Positions 17,108 to 26,176 of a stretch of 64,000 nucleotides of DNA are shown here, one piece after another. Numbering within the stretch: position 1 is the stretch's first letter; each line of letters starts with the position of its first letter. This DNA comes from Spartobacteria bacterium (GTDB taxonomy: Bacteria; Verrucomicrobiota; Kiritimatiellia; RZYC01), in assembly GCA_009930475.1 (NCBI GenBank), contig RZYC01000005.1:1-64000 (forward strand), read 5' to 3'. Position numbers and translations under genes: made by a program. Under the pieces are notes generated by a model. It saw only the letters and a list, made by a program, of their open reading frames with translations. It was not told where the DNA came from and did no database searches.

Positions 17108-18082
17108 TCATACCCTGCTTACATCACGAATCGCAAACAAATCCCCAACCCCGTCACGCACCTTCTTTCGGCCCCGCTTGCGTCGAGGCCCGAAATAATC
17201 AGGATTTTCAGCAAAAAACGCTTCCACAAACTCTTTTCCGCCCAACACCTGGCCATCCGTATAATACCTACATCGACAGAGCAGCCGTTCCAATGGAGTT
17301 AATACCCCCCGCCCCTTCATTTTGTCGCGCAGCATATCCTGATCCATATAAACAAGATTTCGATTATTCCGAACTTCTTCATACATTAAAATATGCTCAT
17401 TATAAACCTGTGAAATCGAATGCCAGTCGTCAGAAAACAACAATGCTTTTGCAATGCGCGCAACGCCCTTCCGCGCCTGCCTTATGCCTCCCATCGCTTC
17501 CCCAAAACCGCAAAATCGATACGCCTTCGGATCATCCACAATACCTGCACGCACGGGATTCATTTCGATATAGGCTGCGACCGTGCGCAGAGCCGCGCCA
17601 TCCTCCACCAGCACGCTTTTAAACCGATCCTGCCAAATCGTCCCGCATGTCCCATGTTTTCGGTGATACCACGCGACAAAGCGCTGTTTAATCTGCTTCA
17701 TAAACTCCGATATATCATGCATGCGACATAAATAACGTGCTTTATCCTCCTCCACAGCATCAGTCATCCCCCGCTCGGCCCACAAGGCCCATCGTTCCAG
17801 AATCTCAGTAGTACCTTCCGCCCCGTACAACCATCGTAACCGATTAACCATTTCTACGTAATCCACTTCTGTATTTCGATCCGGCTCCTCTACAAGAAGA
17901 TGCACATGATTTGTCATCAAAGCATACGTCAAGACCCGGACACCAGTGAACCCCTCGACCCGCCGAATCAATCGACGTAACACCCGCTTTTCATCATCCC
18001 CAAGTAACATTTGGCGCATTGCAACACGCGCAATCAAATGATAGCAGGCCTCCTCTTCACGTTTAATTCTTTTTCGTCTCAT
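17108..18082 (-). CDS. RAYT / Y1-family transposase, copy 1
   Basis: A 324-residue protein of the Y1_Tnp (REP-associated tyrosine transposase) family. It has YHLIARV at the N-terminus, the HUH metal motif in MTNHVHLLVEEP, and helix EFMKQIKQRFVAWYHRKHG, whose Tyr is the likely nucleophile. Then come GTIWQDRFKSVLVED and EMNPVRAGIVDDP. A C-terminal extension (about 200-324) contains LLCRCRYYTDGQVLGGKEFVE and a GPRRKRGRKKVRDGVGDLFAIRD tail. The start is the ATG at 18082 (MRRKRIKREEE), matching copy 2. A palindrome GGGTCTGACCC lies about 52 bp upstream. Such genes are usually single-copy domesticated elements acting on REP-like hairpins. Confidence 0.9.
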   Translation of the reverse strand: MRRKRIKREEEACYHLIARVAMRQMLLGDDEKRVLRRLIRRVEGFTGVRVLTYALMTNHVHLLVEEPDRNTEVDYVEMVNRLRWLYGAEGTTEILERWALWAERGMTDAVEEDKARYLCRMHDISEFMKQIKQRFVAWYHRKHGTCGTIWQDRFKSVLVEDGAALRTVAAYIEMNPVRAGIVDDPKAYRFCGFGEAMGGIRQARKGVARIAKALLFSDDWHSISQVYNEHILMYEEVRNNRNLVYMDQDMLRDKMKGRGVLTPLERLLCRCRYYTDGQVLGGKEFVEAFFAENPDYFGPRRKRGRKKVRDGVGDLFAIRDVSRV

Positions 18083-18112
18083 GGGTCGGATACAACCACG
18101 CAATATCGCTCA

Positions 18113-18144
18113 TGTCAACAAAAAATTGTATATGGGTCTGACCC
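18113..18144. repeat. Conserved upstream box of RAYT copy 1 with palindrome
   Basis: A 32-nt stretch starting TGTCAA and ending in GGGTCTGACCC (18134-18144), an 11-bp palindrome with one central base. The same layout, with both ends identical, lies upstream of RAYT copy 2 at 29284-29315. It may mark the element end or the hairpin recognised by the transposase. Confidence 0.7.
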
Positions 18145-18183
18145 TTTTTCATTATCATACACTCATGCACTCATGCATTTTGT

Positions 18184-19455
18184 TTAGAAACTGTAACGGA
18201 TGCCGGCGTAGATATTGCTGTTGTCTTCGAACTGGCCAAAGAACGTGTAGTCATGATCGCCCACAAATATGTTTCCACCACCAGTGAGCAGCAGATCATC
18301 TGTCATTTTATAGCTCAGGGACGGACGCAGATAGGCGTCTTGATCCGAGGGCGACCAGTATCCAAAGAAGGACAGCATGAGATCCTGATTCATCAGCATA
18401 TAGGTCAGGCGCAGTGTTAGTACATGACGAAATTCGTCTGCGGGAATCATGCCCGCCGGCAGTGCCGTTTTGTATGCATCGTAATCCTGCGTCCACTCCA
18501 AATAGTATTGCGAGCCCAAGCTCAGATCAGGGATCAGTTCGCGGGAATAACCAACGAGAAACCGTGCTTGGCTGTTACTAATCGATGGGTTGTCGCCTGA
18601 TGTATCATCGGCGGAATCATAGTAGCCGGTTTCGAGACTACCAATACCGGTGCCCAAGGAGCCCTGCACACTAGCACCATAGCTATTTAGTCGGGTATAT
18701 GTTGCATGACCTGTCGTCAGATCCATACCCGACGGTGTTTTCCAGAATCCGCGATAGGCGTAGAGCGACACGTCGTAGCCACCCAGCATTTTGTTCAGAC
18801 GCAGAGCCCATTCATCGTCACGGAACCACCTATTTGGGCGATCGGTTTCCATGACATAATCCTGCCCCACTACAGTTCCCAGCCGGGGGTTGTAATAAGA
18901 CAGTCGTTCGCCGGTAATGGCGCGGTCGGGATCGAAGCACGGCGTATACGCGACATATAGACTGAACCATTCAGGAAAATAACTTACGAGTGCGGCATCG
19001 GATGGTGCTTTTAGATATTCGTCGTCACGCCCTAGAAAAAAGGACGGCCAATCTTTAGGAAACAGGTCATTGATAAACAGCATATCGCCCGTTCCCCAAG
19101 TAAGAATCTGACGACCCACTTTGACGTCCATGGTCTCAAAATAGGCAAGGGTCAGATTCGCCTCCCGCAAGTCAAAGAAGCCCGAGCCATCGTCCAAATT
19201 TATGGATTGCGAGGCGGCTTTATTATCGTAAAGGAAGTCACCACGGAAATTACCAAAAACATATTCCCAATCATGCGCTGCTTCCAGCTGGAGGCGGACT
19301 TCCTCCATGGTTTGAGCATCCTCTTCCACGGCAGGTTGAGTTCTTACGCCAAAACGAGTTTCCGCAAACCCATGAATATCTGTGGGCCACTCCATCGCGA
19401 AGGATGACCCAGCCAACAAACCTGCAGAAAGAAATAAGTATTTACATTTGTTCAT
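18184..19455 (-). CDS. Outer-membrane beta-barrel protein (DUF1302-like)
   Basis: A 423-residue exported protein. The signal peptide is MNKCKYLFLSAGLLAGSSFA (start ATG at 19455). The mature part alternates polar and hydrophobic residues with many aromatic strand ends and closes with IYAGIRYSF, the terminal Phe typical of outer-membrane barrels. 'DVKVGRQILTWGTGD' is characteristic of DUF1302-type barrels. It is the third gene behind the RND/MMPL and LolA-like genes, a trio seen in several phyla. It likely provides the outer-membrane part of a lipid or hydrophobic-compound export path. Confidence 0.8.
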   Translation of the reverse strand: MNKCKYLFLSAGLLAGSSFAMEWPTDIHGFAETRFGVRTQPAVEEDAQTMEEVRLQLEAAHDWEYVFGNFRGDFLYDNKAASQSINLDDGSGFFDLREANLTLAYFETMDVKVGRQILTWGTGDMLFINDLFPKDWPSFFLGRDDEYLKAPSDAALVSYFPEWFSLYVAYTPCFDPDRAITGERLSYYNPRLGTVVGQDYVMETDRPNRWFRDDEWALRLNKMLGGYDVSLYAYRGFWKTPSGMDLTTGHATYTRLNSYGASVQGSLGTGIGSLETGYYDSADDTSGDNPSISNSQARFLVGYSRELIPDLSLGSQYYLEWTQDYDAYKTALPAGMIPADEFRHVLTLRLTYMLMNQDLMLSFFGYWSPSDQDAYLRPSLSYKMTDDLLLTGGGNIFVGDHDYTFFGQFEDNSNIYAGIRYSF

Positions 19456-19470
19456 GTTAGGCACCCGTGA

Positions 19471-19490
19471 AAAAGTTCCAATCATTGGAA
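19471..19490. repeat. Palindromic repeat, copy 1 (partial)
   Basis: AAAAGTTCCAATCATTGGAA: the 15-bp inverted repeat TTCCAAT-C-ATTGGAA at 19476-19490 plus the left AAAAG flank. The right flank has diverged (GTCTTG instead of CTTTT). It sits between the LolA-like gene and the barrel gene. Two full 25-bp copies are at 55862-55886 and 55904-55928. Confidence 0.85.
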
Positions 19491-19507
19491 GTCTTGTTTT
19501 TTTGACC

Positions 19508-20281
19508 TTAGCGCACTTCGCGGGGAGGTCGGCGGAGGTAACGCTCGGTAAAAATGTTTTCTTTCAAACCCAGGTTATATTTGACGTCACTAAATTCATT
19601 GATCGTGCTGCTACCGGAATTCAGATCCTCCACCACCGATCGAATAACGGTGGGAATGCCGTCAATGGTCTTCACCGATTCTGCGGAAACACGGCGATAT
19701 AATTTCCCCTGTTTATCGAGGTATTCCGCCTTGCGCGGCAAAAAAGAATCCTTGTCAATCCATACCGTGTATTCACTGAATTCAACGCTGCCGGCGTCTT
19801 TTGGGATGTTTCGAATCACATACTGAGCATCCGTTTCGTCAAGCAATTCATGGGTGTCGGCCTGAGGATCACGTCCTGAGACATCTTCATAGACAAAGTC
19901 AGATCCCACAAAACTGGTCCGTTTATCACCCGGTGCAATACGGCGAACAAGGCTTAACGCAGGCATATACAACCAGCGATCATCGTCTTTTCCGCCTCCA
20001 GCCTTCCATACCATATAAGCCATTTTGCGTACATCGGACGGTTCCTGAAAATAGACATAGAATTTCTGGCTTTCGCCACCGGTATTCTTACGAAGAATGG
20101 CAAACTCTCGGTTTCGTGTACCGCCAGACGCATCTTTAATCGTCATAGTTACCTTAGAGCGTCCATCTTCACCGGCGTAATACGAGGCTTCATTCGCTTT
20201 GTTCACCACTTCGTCGGCCGTCATGCCCTGTGCCAGCGAGGCCCATCCCATGAATACCATCAATGCCATGCATTTTTTCAT
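19508..20281 (-). CDS. LolA-like outer-membrane lipoprotein-sorting protein
   Basis: A 257-residue periplasmic protein with signal peptide (MKKCMALMVFMGWASLAQG) and the half-barrel LolA-like fold of PF17131: 'DGRSKVTMTIKD', FAILRKNTGGESQKFYVYF, KDDDRWLYMPALSLVRRI, SFVGSDFVYEDVSGR and YTVWIDKDSFLPRKAEYLD. This branch always travels with MMPL/RND transporters and probably carries a lipid-like substrate across the periplasm rather than lipoproteins. Its ATG overlaps the RND gene stop by 4 bp (ATGA), so the two are coupled. Confidence 0.88.
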   Translation of the reverse strand: MKKCMALMVFMGWASLAQGMTADEVVNKANEASYYAGEDGRSKVTMTIKDASGGTRNREFAILRKNTGGESQKFYVYFQEPSDVRKMAYMVWKAGGGKDDDRWLYMPALSLVRRIAPGDKRTSFVGSDFVYEDVSGRDPQADTHELLDETDAQYVIRNIPKDAGSVEFSEYTVWIDKDSFLPRKAEYLDKQGKLYRRVSAESVKTIDGIPTVIRSVVEDLNSGSSTINEFSDVKYNLGLKENIFTERYLRRPPREVR

Positions 20282-23200
20282 ATCAACTCCCTTTCACTTT
20301 CCTTTTTAAACAAAAACCGTTCCAGTGCTGTGATCCCGGCCGCCAAAACGAACAGCGTCGAAATCCAAGACACCGCCATAATCGTGGCCATAAAGAACCC
20401 CACCGTGCGATAAGGCACCAACGGCGCAAACAGCAACGGCGTAAAGCCCACGGAAATCACAATGGCATTCCGGCTGATAGCCATAGCCGGCTCCTTAAAC
20501 ATCTGCTTGACCGCCTGAGACCAACAACCCGCTCGTTTGAACTCTTCGCGAGCTCGCTGCAGGAAATGAATGGCAAAATCCACACTCAGCCCCAAGGTCA
20601 ACGCCGACAAAATGGCTACCGGCATATCGTAATCCTTCCCAACCCAGCCAATCAGCCCGTAAATGAACAGGATGGTAACCGTCAGCGGAATCATCGACAA
20701 CAAGCCCATCAAAGGTGACCGGAAGAGCATCATCATCATCACCAGCACGACCACAAAGGAACTCAGCAGGGATTTCAGCATCCCGTCCACCATTTTTTGC
20801 TGCCATTCCACATTGAGATAGGTCAACCCTGCCCAACGAAACCGTAAGGGCACCGGCGCAGGATTCGCAACCATCCATGCCTCCACATCGGTCAGAACGG
20901 CCTCCATATCCCGATTATCGCCACTCTTCAGCTGCACCCAGATATTGGCCTGCTGATAATCGCGGGTTACCAGATGGAACAGGCTGTCTTTTTTCTTCAT
21001 GCCTTCCAGCTGTGTATAGACCTGCCCGTTGGCTGCCGCAGTGGGCGGTATAGAGTAAAAACCGGCGTTCCGCTCGTTCAATTTTTCCAATACTGCTTCC
21101 TGCTCCGTGCCGTCGGGTGCAACATAATTCAGCTCATAATAGGCTTTCTTTACGGCATCGGCAACGGCACTGGTTTTCCCCACCACCGGATTTTTTTTCA
21201 GATGCTCCTGAAGCCGAACAACGTAGGTCAACATTTCAGGTCGTTTGAATAATGGTGCGGTCAATTCGGCATCCATATCGTAGACAAAATCCTCAAAAGA
21301 CAGAGAGGTAAATCCGTCACATTTTTCCAGAGCCGCATCCTGCAGATCAGCCCCGTCTAGATCACTGAGCTCCTTTAGCTGTGAAAGTAACATGGTTGCA
21401 TCGGCTTCGTCTACCTCGGGTGCTTCCTGGATTCGCGCTGTCAGCGTGTCTATGTTAACCGAATCCGGATCCATATCAATGATCGCATCAGCTAAATGAT
21501 TCCAAGAGGCACTGGTCTGTTCATCCAGTTGACGAGCTATCTGCGTCAAGTCGACAAAACACTGCTGCAGGCTGGCCTGTGCATTCGCCGAACGCGCCTC
21601 CTGATCATCCAAAGCGGCGACAAACAGTGCGGTTGCTTTTGGGAAAACAGAAGCAAACCGTTCCTGTACCGCTGACCGAATCGCCTCGGCCCGTTCATGA
21701 CAGGTGGGTAAATCCACATGTTCTTCATCCAGTGTTAGATAAGCGGTATATGTTCCACCAAAATGGCTGTTCAACACCTGATCGGCCACACGAATACGGT
21801 GCGACATAGTAAACCATTTCACCGGATTATCATTCACATGAATCCGCATCACCCCGGCCACTGAGACACCGATAATCAGCACAGTCAGTGCAAGAATGAT
21901 CCTGTAATTCATATAAGAAAAAGAGCCGAGCCATTCCATAAACTGCGTCAACCGACTATGGTGCAATTGTTTTCCTTCCGGATGTAACGGAATACGATTC
22001 AACGACTTGGTGGACACAAACAGCAAGACATAAGCAGGAATAAACGTCATGGTCAGAATCCAGGCCAGAGCCACGCCAAAGGCGACAAACGACCCAAATA
22101 CCTGTACTGGAGGAATAGGTGTTGTGGCCAACGAGGCAAAACCTGCAATCGTGGTTAGGCTGGTAAACAGCATGGGCTGAAACAGGTGGGAAATCACATG
22201 CTGAATGGTTTTCTTTTTGTCACGAAAACGCGCATAGGTATCATAAAATTCACTGAGCATATGTACCGAATCCGATACGGCAATCGGCATGAGGAAGATA
22301 GCAATCATAGAACTCATGATGTGCACATTGAAGCCCATTCCTATGAGCAGTCCCATGGTTGCCACAACGGACACCATAGCCAGCAGCATCGGCGCAATAA
22401 TGAGAGAAATGCGACGGAAAAAGATATAGAGCAGAATGAAAATAACCAGCGCCGCCATGGGGGCCGATGTCGCCATCTGCACGAGCATTTCAACGCCAAA
22501 AGTATCCTGCGCAACAGGTTGTCCTGTGATATAAACCTGATCTTCAGCCGGCCAGTCAGCGGTGAGTTTTTCTACGAGTTTTGCGACATTATAACTATAG
22601 GTCTTGGCTTTCAGTGGAATATAGAGTGCCATCGCTTTGCCGTCTTCGGCCACCAGCGTCCCGTTATACAGCGGATTATTCATGGCGTCATCGCGCAGAC
22701 GCAGGGCTTCTTCGTCGGTTTGAGGTACCGTTTCCATCAAATATTCGATGGCCAGCTGTCCCGATTCGGCCTGGCGGATATTATCAACCACACTGGGACT
22801 GATCAATTCGGATGCGATGATGCAACTGTTCCCTTCTTCGTCAAACAGCCGTTCATGATCCTGGCTGAAAGCCAGTGCCAACAGCTGCTCCCACTTGCTC
22901 ACAGGACGTAAGTCGGGCTGTACCATCTGCTGTGGCCAATCCCCATCCGCAGGAAGAAAAACGGCTGGACGTCCGTTGGGACCTCGCTGCAGTGAAGTGA
23001 GTTCCTTGGTAAGCTGATCAATACGCTTTAATGTCCCGGGATTAAATACACCGTTGGGCTGTGTATCGTTGACAATACCTACAATAACAAAATCGTACAA
23101 ACCGAACCGCTGTTTGGTTTCTTTATGAAATACGCGAACGTATTCATTTTCTGAAAGCATATTTTCCGGATCGTTATCAAAGGTCACCTTAGGGAACTGC

Positions 23201-23289
23201 GCCCCCAGCAACACGGTCATGACGACCACCAGTATCACGATTAGTATAGGATGGTTCAAACTAAAGCGGGTCAAAGTCATACGATTCAT
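20278..23289 (-). CDS. RND-superfamily (MMPL) transporter
   Basis: A 1003-residue inner-membrane protein with two MMPL repeats. TM1 (about 13-30) is followed by a large periplasmic domain (about 30-250), then five TM helices (about 260-420), TM7 (about 445-465), a second periplasmic loop (about 470-790) enriched in helices, and a final five TM helices. Motifs PIAVSDSVHMLSEFYD and ALTLGLSVDFAIHFLQRA are the proton-relay helix-4/10 signatures of this branch, like HpnN and other lipid exporters. GGAGG precedes the ATG. First gene of the RND - LolA-like - barrel operon, which together could move a hydrophobic compound to the outer membrane. Confidence 0.9.
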   Translation of the reverse strand: MNRMTLTRFSLNHPILIVILVVVMTVLLGAQFPKVTFDNDPENMLSENEYVRVFHKETKQRFGLYDFVIVGIVNDTQPNGVFNPGTLKRIDQLTKELTSLQRGPNGRPAVFLPADGDWPQQMVQPDLRPVSKWEQLLALAFSQDHERLFDEEGNSCIIASELISPSVVDNIRQAESGQLAIEYLMETVPQTDEEALRLRDDAMNNPLYNGTLVAEDGKAMALYIPLKAKTYSYNVAKLVEKLTADWPAEDQVYITGQPVAQDTFGVEMLVQMATSAPMAALVIFILLYIFFRRISLIIAPMLLAMVSVVATMGLLIGMGFNVHIMSSMIAIFLMPIAVSDSVHMLSEFYDTYARFRDKKKTIQHVISHLFQPMLFTSLTTIAGFASLATTPIPPVQVFGSFVAFGVALAWILTMTFIPAYVLLFVSTKSLNRIPLHPEGKQLHHSRLTQFMEWLGSFSYMNYRIILALTVLIIGVSVAGVMRIHVNDNPVKWFTMSHRIRVADQVLNSHFGGTYTAYLTLDEEHVDLPTCHERAEAIRSAVQERFASVFPKATALFVAALDDQEARSANAQASLQQCFVDLTQIARQLDEQTSASWNHLADAIIDMDPDSVNIDTLTARIQEAPEVDEADATMLLSQLKELSDLDGADLQDAALEKCDGFTSLSFEDFVYDMDAELTAPLFKRPEMLTYVVRLQEHLKKNPVVGKTSAVADAVKKAYYELNYVAPDGTEQEAVLEKLNERNAGFYSIPPTAAANGQVYTQLEGMKKKDSLFHLVTRDYQQANIWVQLKSGDNRDMEAVLTDVEAWMVANPAPVPLRFRWAGLTYLNVEWQQKMVDGMLKSLLSSFVVVLVMMMMLFRSPLMGLLSMIPLTVTILFIYGLIGWVGKDYDMPVAILSALTLGLSVDFAIHFLQRAREEFKRAGCWSQAVKQMFKEPAMAISRNAIVISVGFTPLLFAPLVPYRTVGFFMATIMAVSWISTLFVLAAGITALERFLFKKESERELI

Positions 23290-23324
23290 CTTTTTATTCC
23301 TCCTGACATCATACTATGACAACA

Positions 23325-23361
23325 GAAAACCCGATGTCAACTTCGCCGACACCGGGTTTTC
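23325..23361 (-). terminator. Rho-independent terminator after thioredoxin
   Basis: A 14-bp inverted repeat, arms 23325-23338 and 23348-23361 with one mismatch (GAAAACCCG / CGGGTTTTC ends) and a 9-nt loop. On the minus strand the 3' arm ends GGGTTTTC, giving the U-rich finish. It lies between trxA and the RND gene. Confidence 0.75.
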
Positions 23362-23368
23362 AGGAATA

Positions 23369-23689
23369 TTATAACTGCGCTTCAATAGCCGCTGTCAGTG
23401 TTACGGCATCCTGCACGCCCACGAACTGCTTCGCTGCTTTTCCATCTTTAAATACAATAAGTGTCGGAATGCTGCGCACACCGAACTGACCGGCAACGGC
23501 AGGACTGTCGTCCACATTGACTTTGGCCACAGTTGCTTTCTCAGCCACTTTAGCGGCCACATCGTCCAGAATAGGAATCTGTGTGCGGCAAGGACCGCAC
23601 CACGGAGCCCAAAAATCGACTAATGTTACACCTTTGGCAATCTGGTCTGCAAAACTGGTATCATCAAGAATTTTAACTGCATCTGACAT
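23369..23689 (-). CDS. trxA: Thioredoxin
   Basis: A 106-residue cytoplasmic disulfide reductase with the active site WCGPC (in LVDFWAPWCGPCRTQIP), the cis-Pro in SIPTLIVFKDG, and a buried Asp in LVDF. Length and all core motifs are standard. The start is the ATG at 23689, with GGAGAAA 6 nt upstream; an in-frame codon 10 residues earlier lacks that signal. A hairpin terminator follows. Confidence 0.95.
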   Translation of the reverse strand: MSDAVKILDDTSFADQIAKGVTLVDFWAPWCGPCRTQIPILDDVAAKVAEKATVAKVNVDDSPAVAGQFGVRSIPTLIVFKDGKAAKQFVGVQDAVTLTAAIEAQL

Positions 23690-23774
23690 ATTATTTCTCC
23701 TTCGTTCGTTTTCTACCACATGATTTATGGACGCACTACACTGCGTTTACCGTGCCAACACATGTTTGATTGTA

Positions 23775-23803
23775 AAATTAGGAGCCTATCCGGTTATTTA
23801 CAA
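23775..23803 (-). promoter_or_regulatory. Possible sigma-70-type promoter of trxA
   Basis: Read on the minus strand: -35 TTGTAA, a 17-bp spacer, and -10 TAATTT, about 85 bp upstream of the trxA ATG. The fit is fair and spacing ideal, but there is no experimental support. Confidence 0.35.
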
Positions 23804-24005
23804 GAAGATTAGACCTAATGACGTCAGTCTTTTCACAATCGCAACTTATTGTATCCGTTTCGAAACCTTTGCATCACAACGATACTTATAGCAACCACAC
23901 GACTTTAAAACGTTATTTTGAAAATATATCTGGATAATTCCCTCTGAGTCGTGACAATAGCACGCACTGTTTGAGTACGTGACACATTTTATGAAGGAGT
24001 ACCCC

Positions 24006-24872
24006 ATGTTTTCGGGCGCATATACAGCGATTATTACCCCGTTTAATAAAGACGGCAGCATTGATTTTAACACCTATAGAGGCCTTCTCGATTTTCAGAT
24101 AGAAAACGGCATCGACGGCATCGTACCGATGGGCACGACCGGCGAGTCTCCCACACTGAGTATAAAGGAACACGAAGAAGTGATCGCTTTTACGGCGGAA
24201 CATTGTCGTGGACGGGTCAAAGTTATTGCAGGAACTGGTGGCAATTCAACATCGGAAGCGATGGAATTAACCATGCATGCTAAAAACGCAGGCTGCGATG
24301 GAACACTTCAAGTAACGCCCTATTATAATAAACCCAGCCAGGAGGGGCTTTATCGCCATTTCAGTACAGTTGCTGATGTCGGACTGCCCGTCGTCCTTTA
24401 TAATATTCCGGGACGTACAAGTCGCGAAATCAGCCTGGACACCGTTGTTCGGCTTGCAAAACATGAGAATATTGTGGCGATTAAGGAAGCCGCAGGAAAT
24501 GTCGATAAAGTAACACAGTATGTGCTCAATTGCGGCCTAGCGATCCTGTCGGGCGACGACGGACTGACATACCCCATGATGGCCTGTGGAGCGTCTGGCG
24601 TGGTCAGCGTCGCATCCAACATCATTCCGGCGGTGATTGTTCAAATGGTACATGCCGCGCTGGAAGAGCGTTTCATCGAAGCACGGGAAATTCATCGAAA
24701 GTACTATGCCTTATTTAATGATTTGTTTATCGATACCAATCCCGTCCCAATTAAAGCAGCGATGGCAATGAAACAAATGATTCAGGAAAATTATCGACTG
24801 CCGATGTGCGAAATGAATGAATCACTGAAGGTTCAACTGGCGGAGAGTCTGAAACGGCTTAACCTTCTGTAA
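24006..24872 (+). CDS. dapA: 4-hydroxy-tetrahydrodipicolinate synthase
   Basis: A 288-residue aldolase of the lysine and diaminopimelate pathway, condensing pyruvate with aspartate semialdehyde. Motifs: GTTGESPTL (substrate Thr pair), YNIPGRTSREI with the catalytic Tyr, and IVAIKEAAGN with the Schiff-base Lys. The start ATG at 24006 has AAGGAG 6-7 nt before; the frame is open from 23979 but without similarity. Transcribed away from trxA. Other DHDPS-family aldolases (for example N-acetylneuraminate lyase) are possible but the motifs favour DapA. Confidence 0.92.
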   Translation: MFSGAYTAIITPFNKDGSIDFNTYRGLLDFQIENGIDGIVPMGTTGESPTLSIKEHEEVIAFTAEHCRGRVKVIAGTGGNSTSEAMELTMHAKNAGCDGTLQVTPYYNKPSQEGLYRHFSTVADVGLPVVLYNIPGRTSREISLDTVVRLAKHENIVAIKEAAGNVDKVTQYVLNCGLAILSGDDGLTYPMMACGASGVVSVASNIIPAVIVQMVHAALEERFIEAREIHRKYYALFNDLFIDTNPVPIKAAMAMKQMIQENYRLPMCEMNESLKVQLAESLKRLNLL

Positions 24873-24983
24873 TGAATTGCGTTCTCTTTTGCGCAGGATC
24901 AGCCAACTGAATTCTTGTACTACTAGTGGGATCGTGTAACCTGTCCCCACATATTTACGAATAATGTAATTAAAGGAGTTGTT

Positions 24984-26150
24984 ATGTTTGAAATGGATTA
25001 CGGCCTGACCGAACAACAGATTGAAATCAGAGATATGGTGCGTGAATTTGCTGCAACGCGCGTCAAACCTGTTCGTGCAGAACTGGATGAAAAAGAGGAG
25101 TTTCCTACCGGAATATTGAGAGAACTGGGCAAAATGGATCTGATGGGTTTGTATATACCAGAGGCCTATGGCGGTTTGGGAAGTGACAGCTCAATGGATT
25201 TCATGCTGGCGGTGGAAGAACTTAGCCGCGTATGCATTGGCGTCTCTGTCTCATTCGCAGCAAATGCGCTGGGTGCTGACCCCATACTCATTGGCGGATC
25301 AGAAGAACAGAAACAGAAATATCTTTCTCAGCTGGCCTCCGGTGAAAAATGGGCCGCCTTCGGCTTAACCGAACCAAACGCAGGTAGCGATGCGGGCGGC
25401 ATTGCCACCACCGCCAAAAAAGTCGGTGATAAATATATCTTAAATGGAACCAAACAATGGATTACCAACGGTGGCGAAGCCGATATTTACACGATTTTCG
25501 CCATTACCGACAAAACCAAGGGTCCGCGTGGCGTTTCCTGCTTCATTGTTGAAAAGGACACCCCGGGGTTTCACTTCGGCAAAAAAGAGAAAAAACTGGG
25601 CATCAGGGCTTCCGCAACGCGCGAATTGATTTTCGAAGACTGCGAAGTGCCCGCCGAAAATCTGATCGGACGCGAAGGCACTGGCTTCATGCTGGCCATG
25701 AAAACGTTTGATATTTCCCGTCCAGGCATTGCAGCACAGGGCGTGGGACTCGCTCAGGGTGCCTTGGATGAAGCCGTTCTCTATTCGCGTACCCGTGAGC
25801 AGTTTGGGAAACCTATTGCGGCCAATCAGGGCCTGCGCTGGATGATGGCGGATATGGCCGTTAAGGTTGAATCAGCTCGCGCTATGCTTTATTCCACAGC
25901 GCGTCACCTTGATAAACATGCCAAAAAAATGTCCAAGTTCTCTGCTATGTGCAAATTGTACTGCACAGACGTGGCCATGAGTGTGACAACCGACGCCGTA
26001 CAGGTGCTCGGCGGATACGGGTTCATGCGTGATTATCCCGTAGAAAAAATGATGCGTGATGCGAAAATCCTGCAGATCTATGAAGGAACCAATCAGATCC
26101 AGCGGGAAGTCATTGGTCAGGCATTAGTTAAAGAATACGCGTCGCTTTAA
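24984..26150 (+). CDS. Acyl-CoA dehydrogenase (Bcd/CarC-like)
   Basis: A 388-residue FAD enzyme that forms or reduces an alpha-beta double bond in an acyl-CoA. 'FGLTEPNAGSDAGG' and 'WITNGG' line the flavin site, REQFGKPI and the late QVLGGYGFMRDYPVEKMMRDAKI are family signatures, and YEGTNQIQ carries the catalytic Glu. AAAGGAG sits 6 nt before the ATG. It is the first gene of a trio with etfB and the ferredoxin-fused etfA, the order of carC-carD-carE and of butyryl-CoA dehydrogenase complexes. It may work as an electron-bifurcating enoyl-CoA reductase. Chain length of the substrate is not known; no crotonase or thiolase lies nearby. Confidence 0.92.
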   Translation: MFEMDYGLTEQQIEIRDMVREFAATRVKPVRAELDEKEEFPTGILRELGKMDLMGLYIPEAYGGLGSDSSMDFMLAVEELSRVCIGVSVSFAANALGADPILIGGSEEQKQKYLSQLASGEKWAAFGLTEPNAGSDAGGIATTAKKVGDKYILNGTKQWITNGGEADIYTIFAITDKTKGPRGVSCFIVEKDTPGFHFGKKEKKLGIRASATRELIFEDCEVPAENLIGREGTGFMLAMKTFDISRPGIAAQGVGLAQGALDEAVLYSRTREQFGKPIAANQGLRWMMADMAVKVESARAMLYSTARHLDKHAKKMSKFSAMCKLYCTDVAMSVTTDAVQVLGGYGFMRDYPVEKMMRDAKILQIYEGTNQIQREVIGQALVKEYASL

Positions 26151-26176
26151 TCTGTCTTACACAAGGAGTTTACCGG

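Noticed and set aside
18160-18180. Direct repeat ACTCATGC x2 before the barrel gene end as a target-site duplication of the RAYT element
   Set aside because: The two copies are adjacent rather than flanking the element.
22186-22911. 241-codon open frame on the plus strand opposite the RND gene
   Set aside because: It is His/Arg-rich, matches no family, and lies wholly inside a clear coding region on the other strand.
24925-24955. Hairpin GTGGG...CCCAC between dapA and the acyl-CoA dehydrogenase gene as a terminator
   Set aside because: The stem is short with a bulge and no T-run follows.
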